Under the pieces are notes generated by a model that saw nothing but the letters and a program-made list of their open reading frames with translations, made no database searches and had not been told where the DNA came from. The position numbers and the translations under genes are program-made. DNA of 62,694 bases from an uncultured Clostridia bacterium (GTDB lineage: Bacteria; Bacillota; Clostridia; TANB77; CAG-508), in the NCBI GenBank assembly GCA_944389125.1, contig CALXLF010000007.1, forward strand, positions 1-62,694, written 5' to 3'. Numbering within the stretch: position 1 is the stretch's first letter; each line of letters starts with the position of its first letter. This document shows, one piece after another, positions 27,623-37,435 of the stretch.

Positions 27623-29614
27623 ATGAAAACGAAAACCAAAGTTTTATTAATAGTTATATTAATGTTTGTAGCTATGATAATACCAACAAAGGTATTTGCA
27701 GCAGATACAATAGATGTAAAAGTAACAGGAACTTATGATTACACTAAAGCACAAGAAGTATTGGATTTACTTAATGAGTATAGAGTACAAAATAACTTAA
27801 ATACTTTAACTATGGATGAAGATCTTTTAAATGCTGCAATGATAAGAGCTGGAGAAACAAGTATTTATTTTGAACATACTAGACCAGATGGAACTGATTG
27901 TCTTTCAGCTGCACCTAGTAAAATGAGTGGAGAAAATATCGCATCAGGATTATTATTTACAGCTTCAGGTGTTATGGATACATGGAAAGGGTCACCTGGA
28001 CATAATGCAAATATGCTTTCTTCAAGGTATAAATCTATTGGAATAGGATGTTTTCAAGTTGGAAATTCATGTTACTGGGTACAATGTTTTGGAACGGATG
28101 ATGCAACTAAAGAATCAACAAGAACAGGAACTGTTGATACTGTTCAAACTATTTCAATATTAAATAATCTTGTTGATGTATATGCTTATTCTGTAAATAA
28201 TTCAACTAATGCTAAATATATGAGACCAGGAAATACTGGATATTTCAAATATGGAATAATAAATCAAGGTTGGAATGAAAGATATGCACCAGGTGTTGCA
28301 AGTGATTATAATTTTACAAGTAGTAATTCAAATGTAATTAAAATGAATTCAGACGGAACTTTTGAAGCTGTAGGAGAAGGACAAGCTACAATTGGACTTT
28401 CTTTAAAAGCAGATCCATCTAAAGGATATAGTGAAACTATTTCTGTACAAAGAGATGATATTAATGTTGATTATTTATATACAAGAAATCTTCAAAGTTC
28501 ATATTCTTATACAGGAAGTCCTATAAAGCCAAACTTTTCACTTTATTATACGATGTCTAAATTGTTAACTGAAGGAAAAGATTATACATTAACATATCAA
28601 AACAATGTATATCCTGGTATTGCATCAATAACAATTACAGGAATTGGACAATATAAAGGAACTGTTACAAAAACTTTTGAGATAACAAGCACAATTAAAA
28701 GTCCAAATATAGAAAATTATTTGTTTGATGCTACATACTATGCAGATAGATATTCAGATTTAAAAGCTGTATATGGATATAATGCATCAAGTTTAAAATC
28801 ACATTGGTTAAATTTTGGATTAAAAGAGGGAAGAACTGCAAGTCCAGTATTTGATCCTATATATTATTTAAATAAATATTCAGATTTAAAATCAGCATTT
28901 GGAACAGATTATGTAGCAGCATATAATCATTTTATATCAAGTGGAATTAAAGAAGGAAGACAAGGAAGTAAATATTTTGATGTAGTTTATTATTTAAATA
29001 ATAATTCAGATGTAGAAAATGCTTATTGTTTTGATAGACCATCTGCTTTAGTACATTTTGTACAAAATGGAATTTCAGAAGGCAGACGTGGAAGTAATGA
29101 ATTTAATGTAATATCATATTACAATTCTCAAAATAGTTATACTAAAAAACAATTAGGAACAAATTATTTAAAATATTATGTATTAGCTGATGGAGGAAAT
29201 CCAATAAATGATCCTCCAATTGATATAACAAATTATTTATTCGACGCTAAATACTATGCAGACAAATATCCAGATTTAAAAGCTGCATATGGATATAATG
29301 CATCAAGTTTAAAATCACACTGGTTAAACTTCGGAATAAAAGAAGGAAGACAAGCAAGTCCAGTATTTGACTCAGTATATTATTTAAATAAATATGATGA
29401 TTTAAAGAAAGCATTTGGAACAGACTATAAAGCAGCATATAATCATTTTATACAAAGTGGAATAAATGAAGGAAGACAAGGAAGTGCTACTTTTAATGTA
29501 AGGGCTTATATAAATAATAATTCAGATTTACAAACAGAATTTGGACCAAATTTCTCAAAGGCATTACAACATTATATGCAATTTGGAAAAAATGAAGGCA
29601 GAAAAGCTGTTTAA
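27623..29614 (+). CDS. secreted CAP-domain protein with Ig-like region and repeated 50-residue modules
   Basis: The 663-residue protein starts with a classical signal peptide (MKTKTKVLLIVILMFVAMII, ending near VFAA). A CAP/SCP domain follows (about 45-165, with LLNEYR, HTRPDG, GENIAS and the HNANMLSSRY block), then a bacterial Ig-like region (about 200-360), then modules of about 50 residues with the pattern FDxxYYLxxYxDLxxAxG, AxxHFxxxGxxEGR. Two large near-identical DNA blocks (near 28710-28975 and 29220-29490) reveal a recent duplication. No sortase motif is visible. RBS AAGGGGG. Probably binds the cell wall or host material. Confidence 0.85.
   Translation: MKTKTKVLLIVILMFVAMIIPTKVFAADTIDVKVTGTYDYTKAQEVLDLLNEYRVQNNLNTLTMDEDLLNAAMIRAGETSIYFEHTRPDGTDCLSAAPSKMSGENIASGLLFTASGVMDTWKGSPGHNANMLSSRYKSIGIGCFQVGNSCYWVQCFGTDDATKESTRTGTVDTVQTISILNNLVDVYAYSVNNSTNAKYMRPGNTGYFKYGIINQGWNERYAPGVASDYNFTSSNSNVIKMNSDGTFEAVGEGQATIGLSLKADPSKGYSETISVQRDDINVDYLYTRNLQSSYSYTGSPIKPNFSLYYTMSKLLTEGKDYTLTYQNNVYPGIASITITGIGQYKGTVTKTFEITSTIKSPNIENYLFDATYYADRYSDLKAVYGYNASSLKSHWLNFGLKEGRTASPVFDPIYYLNKYSDLKSAFGTDYVAAYNHFISSGIKEGRQGSKYFDVVYYLNNNSDVENAYCFDRPSALVHFVQNGISEGRRGSNEFNVISYYNSQNSYTKKQLGTNYLKYYVLADGGNPINDPPIDITNYLFDAKYYADKYPDLKAAYGYNASSLKSHWLNFGIKEGRQASPVFDSVYYLNKYDDLKKAFGTDYKAAYNHFIQSGINEGRQGSATFNVRAYINNNSDLQTEFGPNFSKALQHYMQFGKNEGRKAV
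28710..29490 (+). repeat. duplicated module pair within the CAP-protein gene
   Basis: The block near 28710-28975 and the block near 29220-29490 are alike at DNA level; both contain GATATAATGCATCAAGTTTA and ATAATCATTTTATA. They encode two successive EGR-ended modules each. Their preserved codon-level similarity shows an internal duplication, with divergent modules between and after. Confidence 0.75.
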
Positions 29615-29632
29615 TATTTATGATGTATAATT

Positions 29633-29682
29633 AATCTCTTAGAGAAATTTTAAAAATTAAATTTCTTTAAGAGATTTTTTTA
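29633..29682 (+). terminator. intrinsic terminator after CAP gene
   Basis: TCTCTTAGAGAAATTT pairs imperfectly with AAATTTCTTTAAGAGA, followed by TTTTTTT. Confidence 0.75.
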
Positions 29683-29729
29683 TTAAAAATAATTTAAATT
29701 ATCTTAAAAATATATTAATTTTCTCTAAA

Positions 29730-29762
29730 GTCACTTACTTGTCACTTTGATTGTATTATAAT
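29730..29762 (+). promoter_or_regulatory. 11-base direct repeats and -10 box, likely OmpR-type regulator site
   Basis: GTCACTT occurs at 29730-29736 and again at 29741-29747, exactly one helical turn apart, in front of TATAAT at 29757-29762. The -35 position lies between the repeats and is poor (CTTACT). This is the usual layout of a promoter activated by an OmpR-family response regulator, and such a regulator is encoded in the operon downstream. Confidence 0.5.
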
Positions 29763-29845
29763 GGTCTTGTAAATAAAATAAATTTATTTGATTTTAAATT
29801 GCCGGTTGATTTGAAATAGATAAATTTATTTAAAGGAGGATTTTT

Positions 29846-30518
29846 ATGGAAATTTTGAGAGTTGAGAATTTATGCAAGACTTATGGAAAAGGTTTAAATG
29901 AAGTTAAAGCCTTAGATAATGTATCTTTTTCAGTTCAAAAAGGTGAGTTCGTGGCAATAGTTGGGGCATCAGGAAGTGGTAAATCTACACTTTTACATTT
30001 GATGGGAGGAGTTGATAGACCTACTTCAGGAAAAGTTTTTATTGATGGAAAAGATATATATAAATTTAATGATGATGGATTAGCAATATTTAGAAGAAGG
30101 CAAGTTGGACTTATTTACCAATTTTATAATTTAATTCCAATATTAAATGTTGAAGAAAACATTGTTTTACCACTTAGGCTAGATAATAGAGAAGTAAATA
30201 AAGAAAAATTAGATGAGCTTTTAAATGTTTTAGGATTAGAAAATAGAAGATATCATTTGCCAAATCAATTATCTGGTGGTCAACAACAAAGAACTTCAAT
30301 AGGAAGAGCAATGATTACAAACCCTGCAATTATTTTAGCAGATGAGCCTACTCGGAAATCTAGATTCTAAATCAAGTGATGAAATAGTAGAACTTTTAAA
30401 AAAATCAAATAGAGATTATAAACAGACTATAATTATGATTACTCATAATATGGAAATAGCCAAAGTTGCAGATAGAATTATAAAAATTGAAGATGGCAAG
30501 ATTGTAGGTGATTGCTAA
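29846..30518 (+). CDS. ABC transporter ATPase (LolD/MacB/BceA type), split by +1 shift at CGG
   Basis: The ATPase energises the FtsX-type permease that follows. Frame 1 (RBS AAAGGAGG) gives [13 protein letters not shown] (Walker A, near 40), [15 protein letters not shown] (signature) and ILADEPT (Walker B) to codon 169. The next triplet is CGG and frame 1 then stops within six codons. Skipping C30353 gives TGNLDSKSS, the invariant D-loop, and then [15 protein letters not shown] with the switch His. The joined product is 223 residues, the normal size. The stop codon overlaps the permease ATG by one base. Confidence 0.9.
30353..30356 (+). other. predicted +1 recoding site CGGA in the ABC ATPase
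   Basis: Frame-0 context is ACT CGG AAA. Skipping C30353 restores ADEPTGNLDS, among the most conserved strings in this protein family. Confidence 0.8.
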
Positions 30519-33160
30519 TGGATTTATTAAAAAGATTTACAATTAAAAATTTAAAATTAAATAAAAAAAGAACAGCAGTAACTATAATTGGAATAATTCT
30601 TTCAGTTGCACTAATTACAGCTGTTGGAACTATGTTTATGAGTGCAAGAGCAAGTCTTATAAAATATGAAATATATTCAAAAGGGAATTTTCATGTTGTA
30701 TTTAGAGAGGTAGATGCAAAAGATATTAATGATTTTACTTTGAATAGAAAAATATCACAAGTATCTTTATCTCAAAATTTAGGATATAGTAAATTAGATG
30801 GAATTAAAAATGAGTATAAACCTTATATATATGTAAGAGCTTATTCAAAAGCATCTATGGAAAATTTAGGAGTTCATTTAATAGAAGGTAGACTACCTGA
30901 AAATGAAAATGAAATTTTAATACCTAACCATTTAAAAACAAATGGAGGTGTAGAACTTAAAATTGGAGATGAAATTAGCTTAAATATTGGTCAAAGACAA
31001 GATGCTGGAAAGTCTTTAAATCAAGATTCTGAATTTTTAGAAACTGAAGAATTAGTTGATACTTATTCTAAAAATTATACTGTAGTTGGAATAATGGAAA
31101 GACCAGGCTCAAATATTGAAAGTTATTCAGCTCCAGGATATACAGCTATTACTTGTTTAGATACAAATAAAATTTCAAGTGGCAAATTTGATGTATATGT
31201 GTGTTATACTAAAGATGGATTAAAAGATTATTTAAATACAACAGCAAATATTTTAGGTGTTGATGAAGGTTTATTTACAAGTGTTTATGAAACAGAAGAT
31301 GTAGATTCAGAAGAGTTTATAAAAAATGTGGAAGAGATAGAAAATACAGCTAAATATGATTTTGGAATAAATTCATATTTAATAACTTTAGAAACAGGAA
31401 TAACACAGAATTCAACACTTCAGGCTTTAATGTCTGCATCAGCAATTGTAATAGTTATAATTATATTTACATCTATATTTTGTATAAAAAATAGTTTTGA
31501 TATTTCTATTACAGAGAAAATAAAACAGTATGGAATGCTTGCAAGCATTGGAGCAACTAAAAAACAGATTAGGAGAAATGTTTATTATGAAGCATTTTTA
31601 CTTGGAATAATAGGCATTCCTCTTGGAATTATTTCAGGAGTTTTAGCAGCATTTATTTTAATAAAAATAAGTAATTTGATGATTAGAGATTTTATGGCTT
31701 TTGATTTAGTATTTAGTTTTTCATATATAATAATTATATTATCAGTATTATTAGGATTTATTACTATATTTTTATCAGCTAGAAGTAGTAGTAGAAAAGC
31801 AAGTAAAGTTTCGCCAATTCAGGCTATAACAAATGGTGAAAATATCAAACTTAAAGCTAAAAAATTAAAAGTTCCAAAAATAATTTCAAAACTATTTGGA
31901 GTTGGTGGAGAAATATCTTATAAAAACTTAAAAAGAAGTAGAAAAAAATATCGTACAACAGTTATAAGCATTGTAGTTAGTGTTACAATTTTTATATCAT
32001 TAACTTATTTTATGAGTTTAATATTTAGTTCAATTGATTCAGAGCTAAATTTATATAATTATAATTTATCATTTAGTTATAATTTAAGTCAGAATGACAA
32101 ATCAATAAATGATAGAATAGATGAAATTGCAAGTTTAGATGGTATAAATGAAATTAGTAAAGTAAATAATTCTGTAATATATATTCAAAATCCTAAATTC
32201 ACAGATGATTATTTAAATTTATATAAACAAGCTAGATATACAGATGAAGAGGATGAAGAATTTCAAAATGAGATAGTTACTTTAATTTTAGATGAGAAAT
32301 CTTTTGAAAAGTATGCCAAAAAGATAGGATTAAATCCTGATGATGTAAAAGATAAAGCTATACTGTTAAATAATGCAGATATAGATACTTATGATGAAGA
32401 AAAAGAATCTTATATTAAAACAAAAATTGATTGCTTTACTTTTAAACCAGGTGATGATATAATCGGCAAGGTTATAAAGGAAGATGAAACTGTTACAGAT
32501 GTTCAGATTGAAATTTGTAAAGTAACAGATGAACTTCCAATAGGGGTCGATTCAATTCATTATATGCCATACTTAATTGTAAGTGATGAATATTTAGATG
32601 AGTTACAAAATCAAGACTATTTTAGAGTATATATTGATGCAGATAATGCAGATACAACACAAGATGAAATTTATAATATTCTTTCAAATTATGAATTAGG
32701 TGATGTAAACAATATTAGTTCAAATGCGCAAAGTGTAAAGTCTTTATATACTTTAGTAGGTATTTTCTTGTATGGATTTATTATAGTTATTAGTTTAATA
32801 GGAATAACAAGTATTTTTAATACTTTAACTACAAATATGAATTTAAGATCAAGAGAATTTGCAAGTTTAAAAAGTATTGGTATGACTAAAAAAGAGTTTA
32901 ATAGAATGATAAGACTAGAAAGCTTTTTCTATGGAACAAAAGCGCTAATAATTTCTATTCCTCTTGGAATATTATTTGCTTATTTAATGCATAAACAATT
33001 GGTTCAAGGTACTTTATATGTAAAATTTGAGATTCCGATTATACCAATTATAATTTCAATTGTTGCTGTATATATTTTAGTTTTAGGTATTATGAGATAT
33101 TCAATTAAAAAGATTAATAAACAAAATATTATAGAAACAATTAGAAATGAAAATATATAA
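30518..33160 (+). CDS. FtsX-family ABC permease, duplicated (MacB/BceB-like)
   Basis: The 880-residue permease has an N-terminal helix (about 20-42), a large extracellular domain, three helices near 305-420, a second FtsX copy starting with a helix near 480, a second extracellular domain, and three final helices near 745-865. Two fused FtsX domains fit peptide or lipopeptide exporters and detoxifiers controlled by a linked two-component system. Start ATG overlaps the ATPase stop. The motif LASIGATKKQIRRN before the second helix is typical of the family. Confidence 0.88.
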   Translation: MDLLKRFTIKNLKLNKKRTAVTIIGIILSVALITAVGTMFMSARASLIKYEIYSKGNFHVVFREVDAKDINDFTLNRKISQVSLSQNLGYSKLDGIKNEYKPYIYVRAYSKASMENLGVHLIEGRLPENENEILIPNHLKTNGGVELKIGDEISLNIGQRQDAGKSLNQDSEFLETEELVDTYSKNYTVVGIMERPGSNIESYSAPGYTAITCLDTNKISSGKFDVYVCYTKDGLKDYLNTTANILGVDEGLFTSVYETEDVDSEEFIKNVEEIENTAKYDFGINSYLITLETGITQNSTLQALMSASAIVIVIIIFTSIFCIKNSFDISITEKIKQYGMLASIGATKKQIRRNVYYEAFLLGIIGIPLGIISGVLAAFILIKISNLMIRDFMAFDLVFSFSYIIIILSVLLGFITIFLSARSSSRKASKVSPIQAITNGENIKLKAKKLKVPKIISKLFGVGGEISYKNLKRSRKKYRTTVISIVVSVTIFISLTYFMSLIFSSIDSELNLYNYNLSFSYNLSQNDKSINDRIDEIASLDGINEISKVNNSVIYIQNPKFTDDYLNLYKQARYTDEEDEEFQNEIVTLILDEKSFEKYAKKIGLNPDDVKDKAILLNNADIDTYDEEKESYIKTKIDCFTFKPGDDIIGKVIKEDETVTDVQIEICKVTDELPIGVDSIHYMPYLIVSDEYLDELQNQDYFRVYIDADNADTTQDEIYNILSNYELGDVNNISSNAQSVKSLYTLVGIFLYGFIIVISLIGITSIFNTLTTNMNLRSREFASLKSIGMTKKEFNRMIRLESFFYGTKALIISIPLGILFAYLMHKQLVQGTLYVKFEIPIIPIIISIVAVYILVLGIMRYSIKKINKQNIIETIRNENI

Positions 33161-33200
33161 ATTAATGAGAATTTGCTATTATCAAAAAGGAATGAATAAT

Positions 33201-33854
33201 ATGAAAATTTTATTAGTTGAAGATAATGAAATATTAGCCAAAGGTTTAATTTATTCACTTAAACAAAGTGGATTTGATGTTATACACAAAACAAGTGTAA
33301 AAGCTGCAACAAGGATAATAGCGGATTCTCAAGTAGATTTAGCAATTTTAGATATATCACTTCCTGATGGTAATGGGTTTGATTTATATAAAGAAAAAGT
33401 AAAACCTAAGAATATTCCAACTATATTTTTAACTGCAAAAGATGATGAAGAAACAATTGTAAGAGGTTTAGAACTTGGTGCCGATGATTATATTATAAAA
33501 CCATTTAGAGTAAGAGAAGTTATTGCAAGAATTAATAAAATTATTACAAAAGGAAATATAAATACTAAAATTGCAATAAAAAATATTGAATTTGATTTTG
33601 GAAAAATGTGTGTTTATAAAAATAACAGTGAAGTTAAACTTACAAGCTTAGAAATAAAAATTTTAAATTTATTGTTTTCAAATTTAAATAAAGTTATATC
33701 AAGAGATGATATTATTGAAAAGATTTGGGAATGGACAGGAAATGATGTAAATGATAATACTGTTACAGTTTATTTAAAAAGAATAAGAGAAAAATTAGAT
33801 ACAGATATTATAAAAACTGTAAAAGGTATAGGATATAGAATTGATTTAGAATAA
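33201..33854 (+). CDS. OmpR-family response regulator
   Basis: The ATG at 33201 (RBS AAAAGGAATG) gives 217 residues. The receiver domain has EDN, phospho-acceptor D51 (AILDISLPDG), a T in FLTAKDDEE and K in DYIIKPF. A winged-helix DNA-binding domain follows (about 125-217, VTVYLKRIREKLD and TVKGIGYRI). It sits between the transporter and its kinase, so it probably controls the operon through the direct repeats at 29730. Confidence 0.93.
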   Translation: MKILLVEDNEILAKGLIYSLKQSGFDVIHKTSVKAATRIIADSQVDLAILDISLPDGNGFDLYKEKVKPKNIPTIFLTAKDDEETIVRGLELGADDYIIKPFRVREVIARINKIITKGNINTKIAIKNIEFDFGKMCVYKNNSEVKLTSLEIKILNLLFSNLNKVISRDDIIEKIWEWTGNDVNDNTVTVYLKRIREKLDTDIIKTVKGIGYRIDLE

Positions 33855-33866
33855 AAGGGGTAAGTA

Positions 33867-35081
33867 ATGAAAAACAGTCCAGAGCTAAAGAAAACAGTGT
33901 TTATTGCTATTGATATAATAATTATTGCAATTATATTATTTGAAATTTTCTACATTTATCAATATAGGGCTTATACTGTGAGCTTTAATGAGAAAATAGA
34001 AACTGTTATGAGCAAAGTGATTGAAAAATATCCAGATATTACTGAACAAGAATTAATCAAAATTTTAAATAATGATAATGAGATTCAAAATAATGTTTTA
34101 CAAAAATATGGTATTGATTTATCAAAAGATTCAGCAGTATTACAAAATGATAGTTATTTTATGGAATTTTCTTTACTTAATATAGTTTGTTTAATAATTT
34201 TATCAATTTTGATTGTTATATTATTTTTAAAATATAATTATTCAAAAGATAAAAAATTAAAAGAAATTACAAAATATATAGAAGAAATTAATAATAAGAA
34301 TTATAAATTAGATATTGATGATAATCAAGAAGGAGAATTATCTATTTTAAAAAATGAAATTTACAAAACAACTATTATGTTAAAAGAATTTGCAGAAAAT
34401 TCTTTACATGATAAAATGTTATTAAAAGATTCACTTTCTGATATTTCACATCAATTAAGGACTCCATTGACTGCAATGAGTGTTATGTTAGATAATTTAA
34501 TAGAAAATCCTGATATGGATTTTAATACTAGACAGGAATTTATTAAAGATATTAGAAGAGAAATTATAAATATAAACTTTTTAGTAGAAAATCTTTTAAA
34601 ACTTTCTAGATTAGACGCAAATTCTGTTAATTTTATTTCAAAAGAAAATTACATGATAGATATTGTTAAAGAGGCCATAAAAAATATTTCGGTATTAGCT
34701 GATCTTAAAAATATTGAAATTTTAACTTCTGGAGATGAAAATATAAAAATAAATTGTGACAGTAAATGGCAAATTGAAGCTATTACAAATATTCTGAAAA
34801 ATGCTATTGAACATTCAGAAGAAAATTCAAAAATAGAAATTCATTTTTCACAAAATAAAATGTATACAAAGTTAGATATTAAAGATTATGGAAAAGGAAT
34901 TTCAAAAGAAGATTTGCCTCATATTTTTGATAGATTTTATAAATCCAAAAATTCTTCTAGTGAAAGTGTAGGAATTGGACTAGCTTTAGCAAAATCTATT
35001 ATTCAAAATTCAAATGGATATATAAGTGTTGAGTCAAGCTTAAAAAAAGGAAGCACATTTACAATAAAATATATGAAATAA
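33867..35081 (+). CDS. sensor histidine kinase of the ABC-linked two-component system
   Basis: The 404-residue kinase has two membrane helices (about 9-30 and 97-118) around a 65-residue outside loop, then a HisKA domain with H195 (SDISHQLRTPLTAMS), N box (NILKNAIEHS), G1 (DYGKGI), F box and G2 (SVGIGLALAKSII). Here the G2 glycines are encoded without any CGG, unlike the kinase at 53363. The small outside loop suggests sensing by contact with the transporter. RBS AAGGGG. Confidence 0.92.
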   Translation: MKNSPELKKTVFIAIDIIIIAIILFEIFYIYQYRAYTVSFNEKIETVMSKVIEKYPDITEQELIKILNNDNEIQNNVLQKYGIDLSKDSAVLQNDSYFMEFSLLNIVCLIILSILIVILFLKYNYSKDKKLKEITKYIEEINNKNYKLDIDDNQEGELSILKNEIYKTTIMLKEFAENSLHDKMLLKDSLSDISHQLRTPLTAMSVMLDNLIENPDMDFNTRQEFIKDIRREIININFLVENLLKLSRLDANSVNFISKENYMIDIVKEAIKNISVLADLKNIEILTSGDENIKINCDSKWQIEAITNILKNAIEHSEENSKIEIHFSQNKMYTKLDIKDYGKGISKEDLPHIFDRFYKSKNSSSESVGIGLALAKSIIQNSNGYISVESSLKKGSTFTIKYMK

Positions 35082-35107
35082 AATTTAAAAACCTCAACAT
35101 AAAACTA

Positions 35108-35136
35108 TTGAAAATTTATACAATATAAATTATAAT
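35108..35136 (+). promoter_or_regulatory. promoter of the 35.2 kb gene
   Basis: TTGAAA (35108-35113), 17 bases, TATAAT (35131-35136), 35 bases upstream of the ATG. Confidence 0.65.
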
Positions 35137-35170
35137 TACCTTGTAATTTTTGGAAATATGAGGTGAGTTT

Positions 35171-36304
35171 ATGACTTATAAAACAAAGATTGGAATAGCG
35201 ATTGGAGTAGGTTTTGCTTTTATTATAATAATGGCTATTGTTATGGTTGTATTTGTAAATAATAACAGTGATAGCCAAATTTCTAATTCAAATCAAACTG
35301 GAAATACTACTAATGAGGCAACAAATGAGACAGAAGTTCAAGGACAAGAAGTGAATCTTAATCCAAATAAAGAGATAAATTTAAATTTTTCTAATGTTTA
35401 TAGTTTAGGAATTCAAAATTTGGAAGATGGTGAACATTTAGTAAAGATAACTAATACATTAGAAACTGAAGATATAGTAAATGTAAATAATGTTAGAGGA
35501 TATATAGGTTTTGATTATCAAGATGAAAATGTATATTTAGCTTATAATCATGGAAATGGAGTTGTACTTGTATTTAATATAAATTTAAACGATAATTCTT
35601 ATGATTTAATTAATTTTTTAGATTATAATGTATTAAATTCTTTTTTTGTTTATAACGGATATATATATTATGTAACAACTAATAATTCAATTTATAGATA
35701 TAATATTGAAGAAGAAAAAGGTGAGGAGTTTATAATTCCAGAAGATAATGAAACAATTGTAAATATACAAATTGATAAAGAAAATAATATGTTATATTAT
35801 ATGAAAAATACAGCTTCAGAAGGTACTACTTCAACGAGTGTATATAAATATGATTTAGAAAATAATACAGATGAGCAGATTATAAATGCAGCATATGTTG
35901 GAGAAAAAATTTATTTTTATAATAATTATTTAGCTTGTTGTTTAATTGATGCATCTACATATATTTATGATGCAGAAAATAATACAATTTGGGAACTTGG
36001 AACATTTATGCAATCATCAAACTCAGATGTTGAGTTTTTAAATAATATTGCTTTTATGGAAAATTATATTGTTTTTTCAGATGGTGAAAACATTAAAATT
36101 ACTGATTATGATGGAAATACTATAAATGAATCATTATATACTGCTCCTGACGGATTATATGTTACAGATATTACAGCAGTTACATCAAATAAATTACAAA
36201 TAACAACAAATGCTGAAACAGATAATATAAGTATTATTGATTTTGATTCCTCAACAATTTCAAATACGACAGAAAGTTTTTATGATGTTTTAAATATAAA
36301 ATAA
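35171..36304 (+). CDS. membrane-anchored extracellular propeller-like protein
   Basis: The 377-residue protein has one N-terminal membrane helix (about 8-32), an Asn/Thr/Glu-rich linker and an outside domain of repeated Tyr-rich strands (VYLAYNHG, IYYVTTN, MLYYMKNT, IYFYNNYLACC). Layout and composition resemble the product of the gene at 10576. RBS GAGGTGAG. It is followed after 13 bases by tsaE, so it may share a transcript with the TsaE-TsaB-RimI genes. Function unknown. Confidence 0.6.
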   Translation: MTYKTKIGIAIGVGFAFIIIMAIVMVVFVNNNSDSQISNSNQTGNTTNEATNETEVQGQEVNLNPNKEINLNFSNVYSLGIQNLEDGEHLVKITNTLETEDIVNVNNVRGYIGFDYQDENVYLAYNHGNGVVLVFNINLNDNSYDLINFLDYNVLNSFFVYNGYIYYVTTNNSIYRYNIEEEKGEEFIIPEDNETIVNIQIDKENNMLYYMKNTASEGTTSTSVYKYDLENNTDEQIINAAYVGEKIYFYNNYLACCLIDASTYIYDAENNTIWELGTFMQSSNSDVEFLNNIAFMENYIVFSDGENIKITDYDGNTINESLYTAPDGLYVTDITAVTSNKLQITTNAETDNISIIDFDSSTISNTTESFYDVLNIK

Positions 36305-36317
36305 ATGGAGATTTTTT

Positions 36318-36737
36318 ATGAAATATATTTCAAATTCGGAAAATGAAACAATTGAAATAGCAAAAGAGTTTGCGTCAAAGCTTAAGCCAACTGATATAGT
36401 AGTTTTATCGGGAGATTTAGGATCTGGAAAGACTAAATTTACAGAAGGAATTTTAGATTATTTTGGATTTAAAGATGAAATATCTAGTCCAACATTTACT
36501 ATAGTAAATGAATACAAAAATGATAAAATAAAAATATTTCATTTTGATGTATATAGATTAGCAGACTTAGATGAATTTTATGCTATTGGTGGAGAAGAAT
36601 ATTTTGATAAAGGAATTTGCATAATAGAGTGGGGAGAGCAGATTGAAGAGGCTCTTCCTAAAAATTATATAAAGATATCTTTTTCAAGAGATGATGAAAA
36701 TGAAAATAAAAGAATTTTAACAATAGAAAACAAATAA
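36318..36737 (+). CDS. tsaE: tRNA threonylcarbamoyladenosine biosynthesis ATPase TsaE
   Basis: The 139-residue P-loop protein has SGDLGSGKTKF (Walker A, near 32-42), SSPTFTIVNEY, HFDVYRL and IIEWGEQ, the full TsaE pattern. With TsaB, TsaC and TsaD it makes t6A37 in tRNAs that read ANN codons. It is followed by tsaB and rimI, the conserved gene order in Bacillota. tsaD is not in the window. Confidence 0.95.
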   Translation: MKYISNSENETIEIAKEFASKLKPTDIVVLSGDLGSGKTKFTEGILDYFGFKDEISSPTFTIVNEYKNDKIKIFHFDVYRLADLDEFYAIGGEEYFDKGICIIEWGEQIEEALPKNYIKISFSRDDENENKRILTIENK

Positions 36738-36754
36738 AAAATAGGAGTTTGAAA

Positions 36755-37420
36755 ATGAAAAATTTGGCAATTGATACTTCTTCTGAAGTTTGTGGTGTAG
36801 CACTTTTAGAAAACGATAAATTAATAGATGATAATTCTTTGAATAATGGAAAAACACATTCTGAAAATCTTATGGTATTGGTAAAAGAGATTTTAGAAAG
36901 AAATAATTTAGACTTAAAAGAAATAGATTTAATTTCTTGTGTTGTTGGTCCAGGGTCTTTTACAGGAATTAGAATTGGAATCTCTAGTGTTAAAGCTATG
37001 GCTGAAGTTTGTAATATTAAGATAGCAAGTGTTACATCTTTAGAAGTTTTAGCTCAAGAATTAAAAACTAAAACAAAAGTTGCTATGATTGATGCAAGAA
37101 ATGATCAAGTATATTGCGGAATTTTTAATGAAAATTACGATTTATTAGAAGATTATATTGCAGATGATATAAATACAGCTATTTCTAAAATTTCTAAATA
37201 TAATGATATTGAGATATGTGGAAATGGAGCTGACAAATTTAAAAGTTTAATTTTAGAAAAAATACCAGATGTAAAATTTTCTAATGAGAATATACAAAAA
37301 GCAGAAAATGCAGGAAAAGCAGGATATAGAAAATATTTAAAAAATGAACTTAAAAATGCAGATACAATTTTGCCAATATATCTTAGAAAATCTCAAGCGG
37401 AAAGATTAAAAAATAAATAA
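36755..37420 (+). CDS. tsaB: tRNA threonylcarbamoyladenosine biosynthesis protein TsaB
   Basis: The 221-residue ASKHA-fold protein partners TsaD and TsaE. ATG at 36755 follows ATAGGAG. It has LAIDTSSEVCGVALLE at the N-terminus, HSENLMVLV and VVGPGSFTGIRIGISS (near 67-82), the signature of the family. Dimerisation partner TsaD is elsewhere. Confidence 0.95.
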   Translation: MKNLAIDTSSEVCGVALLENDKLIDDNSLNNGKTHSENLMVLVKEILERNNLDLKEIDLISCVVGPGSFTGIRIGISSVKAMAEVCNIKIASVTSLEVLAQELKTKTKVAMIDARNDQVYCGIFNENYDLLEDYIADDINTAISKISKYNDIEICGNGADKFKSLILEKIPDVKFSNENIQKAENAGKAGYRKYLKNELKNADTILPIYLRKSQAERLKNK

Positions 37421-37435
37421 AAGAAAGGTTTTTTT

